Under the pieces are notes generated by a model. That model was not told the DNA's origin. It worked only from the letters and a program-made list of their open reading frames with translations, and searched no databases. A stretch of 23,452 nt of DNA from Pseudomonadota bacterium. Lineage in GTDB: Bacteria; Pseudomonadota; Alphaproteobacteria; Rs-D84. Below, one piece after another: positions 15,165 through 21,020 of the stretch. The DNA is taken from NCBI GenBank assembly GCA_009781955.1, contig WQUT01000043.1, forward strand, positions 1-23,452. Direction: 5' to 3'. The position numbers were made by a program, and so were the translations under genes. How positions within the stretch are numbered: the stretch's first letter is position 1; each line of letters starts with the position of its first letter.

Positions 15165-15642
15165 ATAACTGTATCCCCATCTCTCCCGTCCGGATTTTGT
15201 CGCCGTTGCTGGAATCCACCGCGACGTTTCCGGTCAATGTCACCCTTCTTTTCGTCCGATCGTAAACGCCCTTGTCGGCAGAGATATTATCGGTGATTTT
15301 GCCCACTTCGGCCATGCGCACGGTCTGCGCGCGAACTGTGTTCAGGAAGATCTTGTCCTGGTCGTCGTATTCCTGGGTCGCCGTTTCCGCGCGCATCCAA
15401 AACGGGTTTCCGTTTTTATCGGTGCCGGCAAAGGACGCCTTTTCCATTTTGAATTGGTTTCTTGCGATGCCCTTCATATCAATGCTGGATATCGGCGTCC
15501 ACAGCAGGTTTTTCGTCCAAAACGGCGCCGCGACCAGCGCGGCCACCATGATCAGCCCCCATCCTGTAAAGAAAAACTGCCACAGGCGCTGCAAACGCTT
15601 GTGCCGTCCGGATATTATGAAATGGCGCTGTCGTATTTTCAT
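15163..15642 (-). CDS. lptC: LPS export protein LptC, probably shortened at the C-terminus
   Basis: A 159-residue protein. A basic N-terminus, one membrane anchor (about residues 22-40, FFFTGWGLIMVAALVAAPFW) and a periplasmic beta-jellyroll with strands such as KMEKASFAGTDKNGNPFWMR, ITDNISADKGVYDR and RVTLTGNVAVDSSNGD fit the LptC/OstA fold. LptC passes lipopolysaccharide from LptBFG to LptA. The protein stops soon after the strand GNVAVDSSNGDKIRTG, whereas alphaproteobacterial relatives generally continue for several more strands. The stop falls at the edge of a repeat tract (15119-15164). The ATG at 15642 lies directly behind a repeat arm and has no recognisable ribosome site. lptA, which normally sits between lptC and lptB, is not in the gap. 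The remaining jellyroll may still work, or lptA may be elsewhere. Confidence 0.8.
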   Translation of the reverse strand: MKIRQRHFIISGRHKRLQRLWQFFFTGWGLIMVAALVAAPFWTKNLLWTPISSIDMKGIARNQFKMEKASFAGTDKNGNPFWMRAETATQEYDDQDKIFLNTVRAQTVRMAEVGKITDNISADKGVYDRTKRRVTLTGNVAVDSSNGDKIRTGEMGIQL

Positions 15643-15643
15643 A

Positions 15644-15770
15644 TGGTGGCTCGTGCTGGTGGCTCGTGCTCGCAACAGAAGCTTATGTCGGCACAAAGAA
15701 ACCTATTAAACGTCGCTAATCTACAACGCCTATGAAAATAACGAGCACGAACCACCAGCACGAACAACGA
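15644..15770. repeat. Paired-arm degenerate repeat, copy D
   Basis: Left arm 15644-15673 (GGTGGCTCGTGCTGGTGG and so on), a 66-base unique core, right arm 15740-15769 (ACGAGCACGAACCACC and so on). It lies between the divergent lptC and secreted-protein genes. The left arm ends two bases before the lptC ATG, so the transcript would carry the arm where a ribosome site is expected. Confidence 0.85.
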
Positions 15771-15784
15771 TATTACAATTTTCT

Positions 15785-15813
15785 TTGATTTGCAACCCGT
15801 TTTCTGATAAAAT
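15785..15813 (+). promoter_or_regulatory. Promoter of the secreted protein gene at 15837
   Basis: TTGATT (15785-15790), 17-bp spacer, TAAAAT (15808-15813). These hexamers are identical to those at 831-859. Confidence 0.75.
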
Positions 15814-15836
15814 CAAGCAAAGAGAGAATACATTCA

Positions 15837-16646
15837 GTGAAAAAATTCTATCTATGCTTTATGCTTTGTGCTTTGTGCTTTGCACCGTCGGCGTCGCGCG
15901 CCGAAATTACGATTACAAAATCCGCGCCGGTCGCCCCGGCCCCGGCCGGATCCAGTTCCGACGCGGCGTCCAGCCTGGTGCCCTCGCTCCTCAACCTTGT
16001 CACCGGCGTCGTGACCTTGAACCAGCAACAGAACTTGTTGACCAAGGATTGCGAGCCTACATCGTCCGACATAACTTTTGTGGACAACGCCATCAAGAAA
16101 TGGGCGCAAACGGGCCAGATGACCGCAAAGCAGATGGGCCTCGCGCTGAAGCGCAGTCCTTGTCCAAGCTCTGGCGGATACGACACGGATCTTATAACGA
16201 ACATCGGCACGGGCCAGCCGATATGCTTTAACTGGTTTGAGGATGCGGGGCGCATTTGGAACGCGTATCCGCGCGTGGGCAGCGCGCGCGTATGCAAGAA
16301 TAGCGGCGGCTGCGCATACGACCGCGATAAAGATTTGGTTACGGACCTTTACGACATATTTTACTTGGTTGACTTTGGCCCGGTGGATTACACCCCGACA
16401 GAGGCGACGATGGCGGCAAAACTGCTGGCCAAGATGGAAACGTGCAGCAAGGCGAAACTGTCGGCAAAGAAACGCGCCCTGTGGGGCGAGTTCCTGGCCA
16501 ATACGGCGTCCGGCCTGGGGCAAAAGACGGATACCAAGAATATAATGAATCAAATCGGCGAGATAGTGCAAACCAGCGGCAGGGGACTGGGCGTAGATGC
16601 GATGTCTTCCATCGGCGGCATCGCAACGCAGATGATATCAAAATAA
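15837..16646 (+). CDS. Secreted protein of unknown function with repeat-encoded signal peptide
   Basis: A 269-residue protein starting with GTG. The signal peptide (about 1-22, MKKFYLCFMLCALCFAPSASRA) is encoded largely by a run of ATGCTTT/GTGCTTT words (15852-15883), which explains its unusual Phe/Cys/Leu content. The mature protein has a Pro/Ala/Ser-rich start, then a helical region with QQQNLLTKDCEP, DNAIKKWAQTGQM and CFNWFEDAGRIWNAYP, and several cysteines (KDCEP, SPCPS, ICFNW, ARVCK, GCAYD, ETCSK) that may pair in the periplasm. A promoter precedes it and a terminator (16646-16671) follows. GAGAG stands about 10 bases before the GTG. No family recognised. Confidence 0.82.
   Translation: MKKFYLCFMLCALCFAPSASRAEITITKSAPVAPAPAGSSSDAASSLVPSLLNLVTGVVTLNQQQNLLTKDCEPTSSDITFVDNAIKKWAQTGQMTAKQMGLALKRSPCPSSGGYDTDLITNIGTGQPICFNWFEDAGRIWNAYPRVGSARVCKNSGGCAYDRDKDLVTDLYDIFYLVDFGPVDYTPTEATMAAKLLAKMETCSKAKLSAKKRALWGEFLANTASGLGQKTDTKNIMNQIGEIVQTSGRGLGVDAMSSIGGIATQMISK
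15852..15883 (+). repeat. ATGCTTT/GTGCTTT tandem words inside a signal-peptide coding region
   Basis: Four consecutive 7-mers, CTATGCTTTATGCTTTGTG and on, lie within the first 15 codons of the secreted-protein gene. The complementary word (AAAGCAT) is repeated at 17396-17426 between rsmD and tadA. Confidence 0.75.
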
Positions 16647-16671
16647 AAATCTCGCCATCGGCGGGATTTTT
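16646..16671 (+). terminator. Terminator after the secreted protein gene
   Basis: AAAATCTCGCC, loop ATC, GGCGGGATTTTT, overlapping the stop codon. The stem is 11 bp with one T-G pair, followed by a T-run. Confidence 0.9.
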
Positions 16672-16676
16672 ATTTT

Positions 16677-16709
16677 GTGACTGGTGGCTGGTGGCTGGTG
16701 GCTGGTAGT
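16677..16709. repeat. Single G-rich arm (CTGGTGG words)
   Basis: ACTGGTGGCTGGTGGCTGG and on: nearly perfect CTGGTGG heptamers, without a complementary C-rich arm nearby. It is an orphan of the paired-arm family, in a convergent region right after a working terminator. Confidence 0.8.
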
Positions 16710-16721
16710 ATTAGTGAGTAC

Positions 16722-16817
16722 TAAATTCCCCTCCGTAGGAGGGGCGGAAATCCCGAAATCTCTTGTCCGCCGTAGCCTTGGCGAAGGCGGACGAGCTAGC
16801 AACTCTTGGGTGGGGGT
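16722..16817. repeat. Palindromic element overlapping the 3' end of rsmD
   Basis: It contains the hairpins CCCCTCC-gta-GGAGGGG (16728-16744) and GTCCGCC ... GGCGGAC (16765-16792), then CTCTTGGGTGGGGG near the right end. C-rich start, internal hairpins and a CTCTTGGG border recall the element inside eno, so both may be one family. The right part codes for the last residues of RsmD (KLPPPKSC) and its stop. Confidence 0.6.
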
Positions 16818-17383
16818 AGTTTCCGCATTATCACAAATCTTGCCCGCCCGTAAATTTTATCTTTTAATATTTCAAACTTGCCACTGACCGACGGCTCTTT
16901 TTCCATTTCCCAAACGATTATTGTTCCCGGCTTCGCCGCGGCGGCCAGCTTTTCCAATAACTGCGCGCCGAGGGTCGGATTCGCATACGGCGGGTCCATG
17001 AAAACCAAATCGGCCGCCGCGCCGTATTCCGCGGCCGCCGCAATCGCGTCGCGCCGCTGGATTACTATTTCCGCGGCCGCGCCGTCAAATCCGCGCGCGT
17101 TCAGTTTAATCGCGCGAACTGATTCGGGTGCGGTGTCCGTGAATATCGCGCGGTTGGCCCAGCCTCGCGAGACACATTCCAGTCCGAACGCCCCGCTGCC
17201 CGCAAATGCATCCCAAACGGTAATGAGTGGCTGGTGGCGGGTGCTGGTGGCTGGTAAAATTTCATTCAGAATATTGAACAGCGCGATTCGCGCGCGGTTT
17301 TGCGTGGGGCGGGTCGGGCCGTCCGGCAAAGCCAATTTCATTCCCCGCCGCGCGCCTGAAATAATTTGCAAATACGAGTTCAT
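16796..17383 (-). CDS. rsmD: 16S rRNA (guanine966-N2)-methyltransferase RsmD, carrying a repeat-encoded insertion
   Basis: A 195-residue class I S-adenosylmethionine methyltransferase. RsmD methylates G966 of 16S rRNA. The N-terminal LQIISGARRGMKLALP and RPTQNRARIALFNIL match the family. Motif I is DAFAGSGAFGLE (58-69) and the catalytic DPPY is at 130-133. Between the FNIL helix and motif I there are about 8-10 extra residues, PATSTRHQPL (44-53), encoded exactly by a GGTGGCTGG-type repeat arm (17225-17254). The C-terminus (KLPPPKSC) is encoded by another palindromic element. ATG 17383 is chosen; an ATG six codons upstream (17401) comes from a repeat word. Neither has a clear ribosome site. 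It is divergent from tadA. Confidence 0.93.
   Translation of the reverse strand: MNSYLQIISGARRGMKLALPDGPTRPTQNRARIALFNILNEILPATSTRHQPLITVWDAFAGSGAFGLECVSRGWANRAIFTDTAPESVRAIKLNARGFDGAAAEIVIQRRDAIAAAAEYGAAADLVFMDPPYANPTLGAQLLEKLAAAAKPGTIIVWEMEKEPSVSGKFEILKDKIYGRARFVIMRKLPPPKSC
17225..17254. repeat. Paired-arm family repeat, single arm inside rsmD
   Basis: GAGTGGCTGGTGGCGGGTGC and on: 30 bases of the same words as the intergenic arms. It lies in frame within the methyltransferase gene, G-rich on the + strand, which is antisense to rsmD. Confidence 0.88.
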
Positions 17384-17395
17384 AGGGTAATAATA

Positions 17396-17483
17396 AAGCA
17401 TAAATCAAAAAGCATAAAGCATAAAATTAAATGGGAATAAAAACTATGGCGACCAACGACCAACGACCAACGACCAACGACCT
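17396..17483. repeat. Two short-word tandem tracts between rsmD and tadA
   Basis: First AAGCATAAATCAAAAAGCAT and on (17396-17426), built from AAAGCAT words. Then GACCAAC repeated about five times (17448-17483), which lies within or just before the tadA coding region. Together they occupy nearly the whole divergent spacer, leaving no recognisable ribosome site for rsmD. Confidence 0.75.
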
Positions 17484-17922
17484 TATGCGAATCGCCATGA
17501 ATTGCGCGAAACGCGCGGCGGCGCATGATGATGTTCCGATCGGCGCGGTGGTGGTTGCGGGCGGTCGCGTCATAGCGCGCGGAGAAAACCGCGTGCAAAT
17601 AGGCCGCGATCCGACCCTGCATGCGGAAATTGTTGCGATGCGCCGCGCGTGCCGAAAACTCGGCCGGAAATTTCTGGACGATTGCGAAATCTATGTGACG
17701 CTGGAGCCTTGCGCGATGTGCGCCGCCGCGATTTCATTTGCGCGAATCGGGCGCGTCGTCTTTGCCGCCCGCGATGCAAAGGGCGGCGGAATCCTGCATA
17801 ACGCGAAAATTTACGAAACCGACCGGCATCTGTTTCGCCCCGCGGTTGCGGAGATGCCGGAATTCGCGGACGAATCGTCCGCTATGCTGAAAAATTTTTT
17901 CAAGGGAAAGCGGGATAAATAA
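17446..17922 (+). CDS. tadA: tRNA-specific adenosine deaminase TadA
   Basis: A 158-residue zinc-dependent deaminase. TadA converts A34 to inosine in the anticodon of tRNA-Arg(ACG). The zinc/catalytic motifs HAE (59-61) and PCAMC (88-92) are present, with the family strings VPIGAVVV, ENRVQIGRDPTLHAE and RIGRVVFAARDAKGGG. Residues 2-12 (ATNDQRPTTND) are encoded by GACCAAC repeats, and the core protein starts at MRIAMNCAKRA (ATG 17485). The start is uncertain: 17431, 17446 and 17485 are all in frame. 17446 is picked because GGGA stands 9 bases upstream. It is a convergent neighbour of the small membrane gene; a 63-bp palindrome separates them. General nucleoside deaminases are similar, but the motifs favour TadA. 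Confidence 0.93.
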   Translation: MATNDQRPTTNDLMRIAMNCAKRAAAHDDVPIGAVVVAGGRVIARGENRVQIGRDPTLHAEIVAMRRACRKLGRKFLDDCEIYVTLEPCAMCAAAISFARIGRVVFAARDAKGGGILHNAKIYETDRHLFRPAVAEMPEFADESSAMLKNFFKGKRDK

Positions 17923-17954
17923 AATTGCTGATTTCGGATTGCTGATTTATGATT

Positions 17955-18017
17955 GACTACCCCGGAAAGCCAAGGTCGCCCGCAAGAAAGCGCGGTTTCC
18001 GGCTTTCCGGGGTAGTC
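17955..18017. repeat. 63-bp palindrome with perfect 17-bp arms
   Basis: GACTACCCCGGAAAGCC (17955-17971) and GGCTTTCCGGGGTAGTC (18001-18017) are perfect complements around a 29-base core. It lies between the convergent tadA and small membrane protein genes, where a hairpin could end both transcripts, though there is no T-run. The bases before it (17925-17954) carry GATTGCTGATTT words, another short tandem tract. Confidence 0.85.
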
Positions 18018-18034
18018 ATATAATGCGTCCCCTG

Positions 18035-18196
18035 TTACAGCAGAAAGTTTGCGACCAGATACAAAACGACCGCAATGACCAGCGCCGTCCAAACCCATGA
18101 CCAGCTGATTTTTCCAACTTTCAGCAGTTTCAGAATCAGCAGTATAACAAACACTACGCCGGACACATACCCTATGTAGGAAAGTATTGATTGCAT
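18035..18196 (-). CDS. 53-residue two-helix membrane protein
   Basis: A very short gene with a strong ribosome site, AAAGGAG seven bases before ATG, and an extended -10 promoter (TGATATAAT) upstream. The protein has two hydrophobic segments (about 5-23, LSYIGYVSGVVFVILLILK, and about 34-52, WVWTALVIAVVLYLVANFL) separated by the basic loop KLLKVGK. It is probably an inner-membrane protein. The function is unknown; small proteins of this kind are often stress- or transporter-associated, but nothing here shows that. It lies 68 bases downstream of gpmI on the same strand but has its own promoter. Confidence 0.75.
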   Translation of the reverse strand: MQSILSYIGYVSGVVFVILLILKLLKVGKISWSWVWTALVIAVVLYLVANFLL

Positions 18197-18226
18197 GGCA
18201 AACTCCTTTATATTTGTTGCATAGGT

Positions 18227-18235
18227 ATTATATCA
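18227..18235 (-). promoter_or_regulatory. Extended -10 promoter of the 53-residue membrane protein gene
   Basis: On the minus strand TGATATAAT, an extended -10 with consensus hexamer at 18232-18227. No good -35 is visible 17 bp upstream, as expected for this promoter class. Confidence 0.6.
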
Positions 18236-18264
18236 CAATCCCGGTCCCGACCGGAACCGTTTTT

Positions 18265-19833
18265 TTACACCAATGATTTGCCGGTCATCTCTTTCGGCTG
18301 TTTCAGCCCCAATATTTTCAGCATGGTCGGCGCGATATCGGACAGCCCGCCCCCGGTCCGAACCTTATCCGATACCGAAAACTGGTTGCCAACGGCTATA
18401 AACGGCACCTTATTCGTCGTATGCGCCTTCCATGGAGAGTTTGTTCGCATATCCCACATTTTTTCCGCATTGCCGTGATCCGCGATGATTAAAATTGTTC
18501 CGTCCAGTTTCAAAACCGCCGGCACCAATCGTGCCAGCTGTGAATCCAGAAACTCCATCGCGTGAATCGCCGCGGCCATTATGCCCGTGTGCCCGACTAT
18601 ATCGCCGTTGGCGTAATTTACTATGATAACATCAAATTTAGAAAGCTCTTGCAAAATCTTGTCTGTAATTTCAGCTGCTGACATTTCCGGTTGCAGATCA
18701 AATGTAGCGACCGCGGGAGATGGAACAAGAATCTTTTCTTCATTCGGGTAGTCAATCGTCCGCTCGCCATCAATATAATATGTCGCGTGAGTGTATTTTT
18801 CCGTTTCGGAAATGCGCAGCTGCGATTTTCCCGACGCGCTCAGAACATCGCCCAGTGTATTTTCGGTCTTCTCATCATTCAATAAAGCCGGGCAATAATC
18901 ATCCGTTTCCCCCCCATACTGGGCAAAGCATAGTATGTGCGGGGGTAAATAATGCGCCGGCCGCTGAATGTTTTTTGTTGCTGGTGCGGCAAACGCCTGC
19001 ATAATTTGCCGCGCGCGATCCGCGCGAAAATTGGTATACAAAAGTCCGTCTTGCGGGGTAATTTCCCGCTTGCACATTGGTTTGCTCTGTGCGCGCGAGG
19101 TTGCAGGTGGACAAATAATCGTTGGTTTTATGAATTCATCCGATTCGCCGCGTTCATATGCGGCGCGTAAAGCAGTTCCGATGTCAGGGGCCGAAAATTC
19201 CGTGTGGCCGAGAGCAATCGCGTCAAACGCCAGCTGTGTTCTGTCCCAGTTCAGATTTCGGTCCATCTCCCAATATCGGCCGATAAGCGTCCCAAAGAAT
19301 ATCTGTCCGCTTTTTAATTCTGCGCCGAACGCGCGATACAGCTTGCGAATATATTTCTCGGCGACTTTTGGCGGCGTATCGCGCCCGTCGCTGACAAAAT
19401 GCAGGCATATTTTTAATCCGGCCTCTAAAATGATTCGCGCAATCGTTATCGCCTCATTCATGTCCGAATGAACGCCTATGTCGGACATCATTCCTATAAT
19501 GTGCACTATGCCGCCACTTTTTTTAACATCGGAAATGAATTTCTTTAACCGCGGATTCTTTGGCAATCCGCCCGATTCGTTTTCCAATTGAAACCGGCGC
19601 AGGAATTGGTTGACGATGCGTCCCGACCCGATTGTGATGTGTCCGACCTCGCTATTTCCCATTGTGCCGGGGGGCAGTCCGACCGCCGCGCCGGACGCGT
19701 CCAATTTAGTATGCGAATATTTTTTGAACAGCTGGTTGTAGAACGGCATGCGGGCGGATGTGACCGCGTTGTGTCCGGACGCGGGCGCGACGCCCACGCC
19801 GTCCAGAATGCAAAGAACGAGTGGTTTTGTCAT
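18265..19833 (-). CDS. gpmI: 2,3-bisphosphoglycerate-independent phosphoglycerate mutase
   Basis: A 522-residue enzyme, the usual length of the family (about 510-520). It interconverts 3- and 2-phosphoglycerate through a phosphoserine intermediate and needs two Mn2+. The metal ligand Asp11 is in ILDGVG and the phosphorylated Ser61 in PPGTMGNSEVGH. Further motifs are SDGRDTPP, the substrate-binding TNFRADRARQ, NYANGDIVGHTG and IIADHGNAE, in the correct order. The product feeds enolase, which lies 14 kb away in this window, so the two lower-glycolysis genes are not in an operon. The start has AAAGGAAAT before it and an extended -10 at 19852-19860. Confidence 0.97.
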   Translation of the reverse strand: MTKPLVLCILDGVGVAPASGHNAVTSARMPFYNQLFKKYSHTKLDASGAAVGLPPGTMGNSEVGHITIGSGRIVNQFLRRFQLENESGGLPKNPRLKKFISDVKKSGGIVHIIGMMSDIGVHSDMNEAITIARIILEAGLKICLHFVSDGRDTPPKVAEKYIRKLYRAFGAELKSGQIFFGTLIGRYWEMDRNLNWDRTQLAFDAIALGHTEFSAPDIGTALRAAYERGESDEFIKPTIICPPATSRAQSKPMCKREITPQDGLLYTNFRADRARQIMQAFAAPATKNIQRPAHYLPPHILCFAQYGGETDDYCPALLNDEKTENTLGDVLSASGKSQLRISETEKYTHATYYIDGERTIDYPNEEKILVPSPAVATFDLQPEMSAAEITDKILQELSKFDVIIVNYANGDIVGHTGIMAAAIHAMEFLDSQLARLVPAVLKLDGTILIIADHGNAEKMWDMRTNSPWKAHTTNKVPFIAVGNQFSVSDKVRTGGGLSDIAPTMLKILGLKQPKEMTGKSLV

Positions 19834-20148
19834 AATATTTCCTTTCAGGAAATTATATCAGAAAATTGGGGAATAGGGAATTAGTAATGAAAAAATTAAT
19901 GCTTGGCCCGCCTTCGCCCCTGTTGGGCTACGGTGGGCACTCAATTTTCTCAAACTCGCGCGGCGCCTTGCCCACCCAACAAAATCGCAGACTTTGTCGG
20001 GGCCCGGGGGCTTGCGCTCGTTAGCGAAAATTGGTGGGCGACCCAGTGTCGTATGCTGGGCTGCTGGTTTCCCTCTGACCCGCTGGCACTGACCCCTGTC
20101 CGCCCGGTTGCAATATAGTAAAAGATAAAAAATTTGCAAGGGAAAAAA
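19834..20148. repeat. Gene-free region with a degenerate inverted element (about 19903-20060)
   Basis: I see no convincing gene between gpmI and the XRE regulator. GGTGGGCACTCAATTTTCTC (from 19933) is imperfectly mirrored by TTAGCGAAAATTGGTGGGC (20021-20039), enclosing GC-rich sequence with CGGGGCCCGGGG. The hairpin CCCAG-tgtcgtatg-CTGGG (20042-20060) follows. GCCCGCCTTCGCCC at 19906 resembles part of the element near 16765-16792. It looks like a decayed palindromic element. Confidence 0.5.
19852..19860 (-). promoter_or_regulatory. gpmI: Extended -10 promoter of gpmI
   Basis: On the minus strand TGATATAAT (hexamer at 19857-19852), 19 bases before the ATG, with a weak -35. The same extended motif precedes the small membrane protein gene at 18227. 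Confidence 0.6.
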
Positions 20149-20242
20149 GGTGCTGGTGGCTCGTGCTGGTGGCTGGTGTTATGCCCACGATACAAATCAC
20201 GAACACCAGTCACCAGCACGAGCCACCAGCACGAATCACGAA
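20149..20242. repeat. Paired-arm degenerate repeat, copy G
   Basis: Left arm 20149-20180 (GGTGCTGGTGGCTCGTGC and so on), a core of about 14-20 bases (ATGCCCACGATACAAATC), right arm from about 20198 to 20242 (ACGAACACCAGTCACC and so on). It stands between the divergent gpmI and XRE genes, about 90 bases before the regulator's ATG. Confidence 0.9.
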
Positions 20243-20332
20243 TTTCCTTGAATTTTTTTTCCTAAGATGTTAGAAACAATCGTATAGGGATGCACTAGGA
20301 ACGAATTCTTGAAAAAACGGAGAGACTAAAAC

Positions 20333-20779
20333 ATGGCCATGAAAAAATCAAACCCAGAAAAAAATACGGTTGATATGCACATAGGCAAGCGCATACAGCT
20401 GCGGCGGAACATGATCGGACTGTCCCAAAAAGACCTGGGCGAAAAATGCGGGGTGACGTTTCAGCAGATTCAGAAATACGAATCGGGCGCGAACCGCATC
20501 GTCGCGTCGCGCCTGTTCCAGATCGGGATGATTCTGGAAACGCCGGTGTCGTTTTTCTTTTCAGGGCTGCCGCGCCAGATCGCGACCGGCGACGTCGTTC
20601 AGAATCCGCGCCGATATAAAGTGTCCAGCCCGGCGGACAACGACCCGCTGTCCCGGAACGAAACGCTGCAGCTGATAAACCTGTATTGGAAACTGCCCAG
20701 CGACGACCTGCGCCGTAGCGTGATGCGCCTGCTGATGCATCTGAGCGGCGAAAAGTCGGACGGGGGAGAGAAGAAATAA
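20333..20779 (+). CDS. XRE-family (Cro/CI-type helix-turn-helix) transcriptional regulator
   Basis: A 148-residue regulator. The N-terminal HTH_3 domain (about 15-70) shows HIGKRIQLRRNMIGLSQ, then the turn and recognition helix GVTFQQIQKYESGANRI, and SRLFQIGMILETPVSFFF. This matches a group of short regulators widespread in Alphaproteobacteria, related to PraR/SinR-like proteins with a roughly 60-residue C-terminal tail ending in a helix (ETLQLINLYWKLPSDDLRRS). It would bind DNA as a dimer; the target is unknown. ATG 20333 has GGAGAG eight bases upstream. A hairpin at 20838-20862, enclosed in repeat copy H, follows. It is followed on the same strand by the OmpA-like lipoprotein, which has its own promoter. 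Confidence 0.9.
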   Translation: MAMKKSNPEKNTVDMHIGKRIQLRRNMIGLSQKDLGEKCGVTFQQIQKYESGANRIVASRLFQIGMILETPVSFFFSGLPRQIATGDVVQNPRRYKVSSPADNDPLSRNETLQLINLYWKLPSDDLRRSVMRLLMHLSGEKSDGGEKK

Positions 20780-20780
20780 T

Positions 20781-20952
20781 TCGTGCTCGTGGTTCGTGCT
20801 CGTGGGCTCGTGGCTCGGAAGTGATTTCATTAAAAGCAATCGGCGGCGAAAGCCGCCGATTTACATGATTTGCGGCTATAATTAAACCCACGTGGGCGAG
20901 TCACGAGCACGAGCCACGAGCCACGAGCACGAACCACGAACCACGAGCCACG
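20781..20952. repeat. Paired-arm degenerate repeat, copy H (TCGTGGC words)
   Basis: Left arm 20781-20818 (TCGTGCTCGTGGTTCGTG and so on), right arm 20894-20952 (GTGGGCGAGTCACGAGC, then CACGAGCCACGAGCC words). Here the words are TCGTGC/TCGTGGC rather than TGGTGGC. The core holds the terminator-like hairpin 20838-20862, so the element encloses the 3' end signal of the XRE gene. Confidence 0.9.
20838..20862 (+). terminator. Hairpin after the XRE regulator gene
   Basis: AATCGGCGGC, a GAAA tetraloop, GCCGCCGATTT: a perfect 10-bp stem with only three T residues after it. It is probably a terminator, helped by the surrounding repeat arms. Confidence 0.7.
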
Positions 20953-20961
20953 ATTTTTATC

Positions 20962-20990
20962 TTGCCCTAAATCTGTAAAATACGTATAAT
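20962..20990 (+). promoter_or_regulatory. Promoter of the OmpA-like lipoprotein gene
   Basis: TTGCCC (20962-20967), 17-bp spacer, consensus TATAAT (20985-20990). An ATG directly after the -10 (20991) cannot be transcribed as a start codon, which supports the start at 21021. Confidence 0.75.
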
Positions 20991-21020
20991 ATGCGAAAGG
21001 AAGAATGGAAAGGAAAGCCC

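Noticed and set aside
18238..18266. A + strand terminator (CCGGTcccgACCGG, then AACCG and seven T) facing gpmI
   Set aside because: No + strand gene ends here; tadA ends 316 bases upstream with a palindrome between. It may be chance sequence around the gpmI stop codon.
19834..20332. A gene in the gap between gpmI and the XRE regulator
   Set aside because: Frames there are short, lack ribosome sites and run through inverted repeats.
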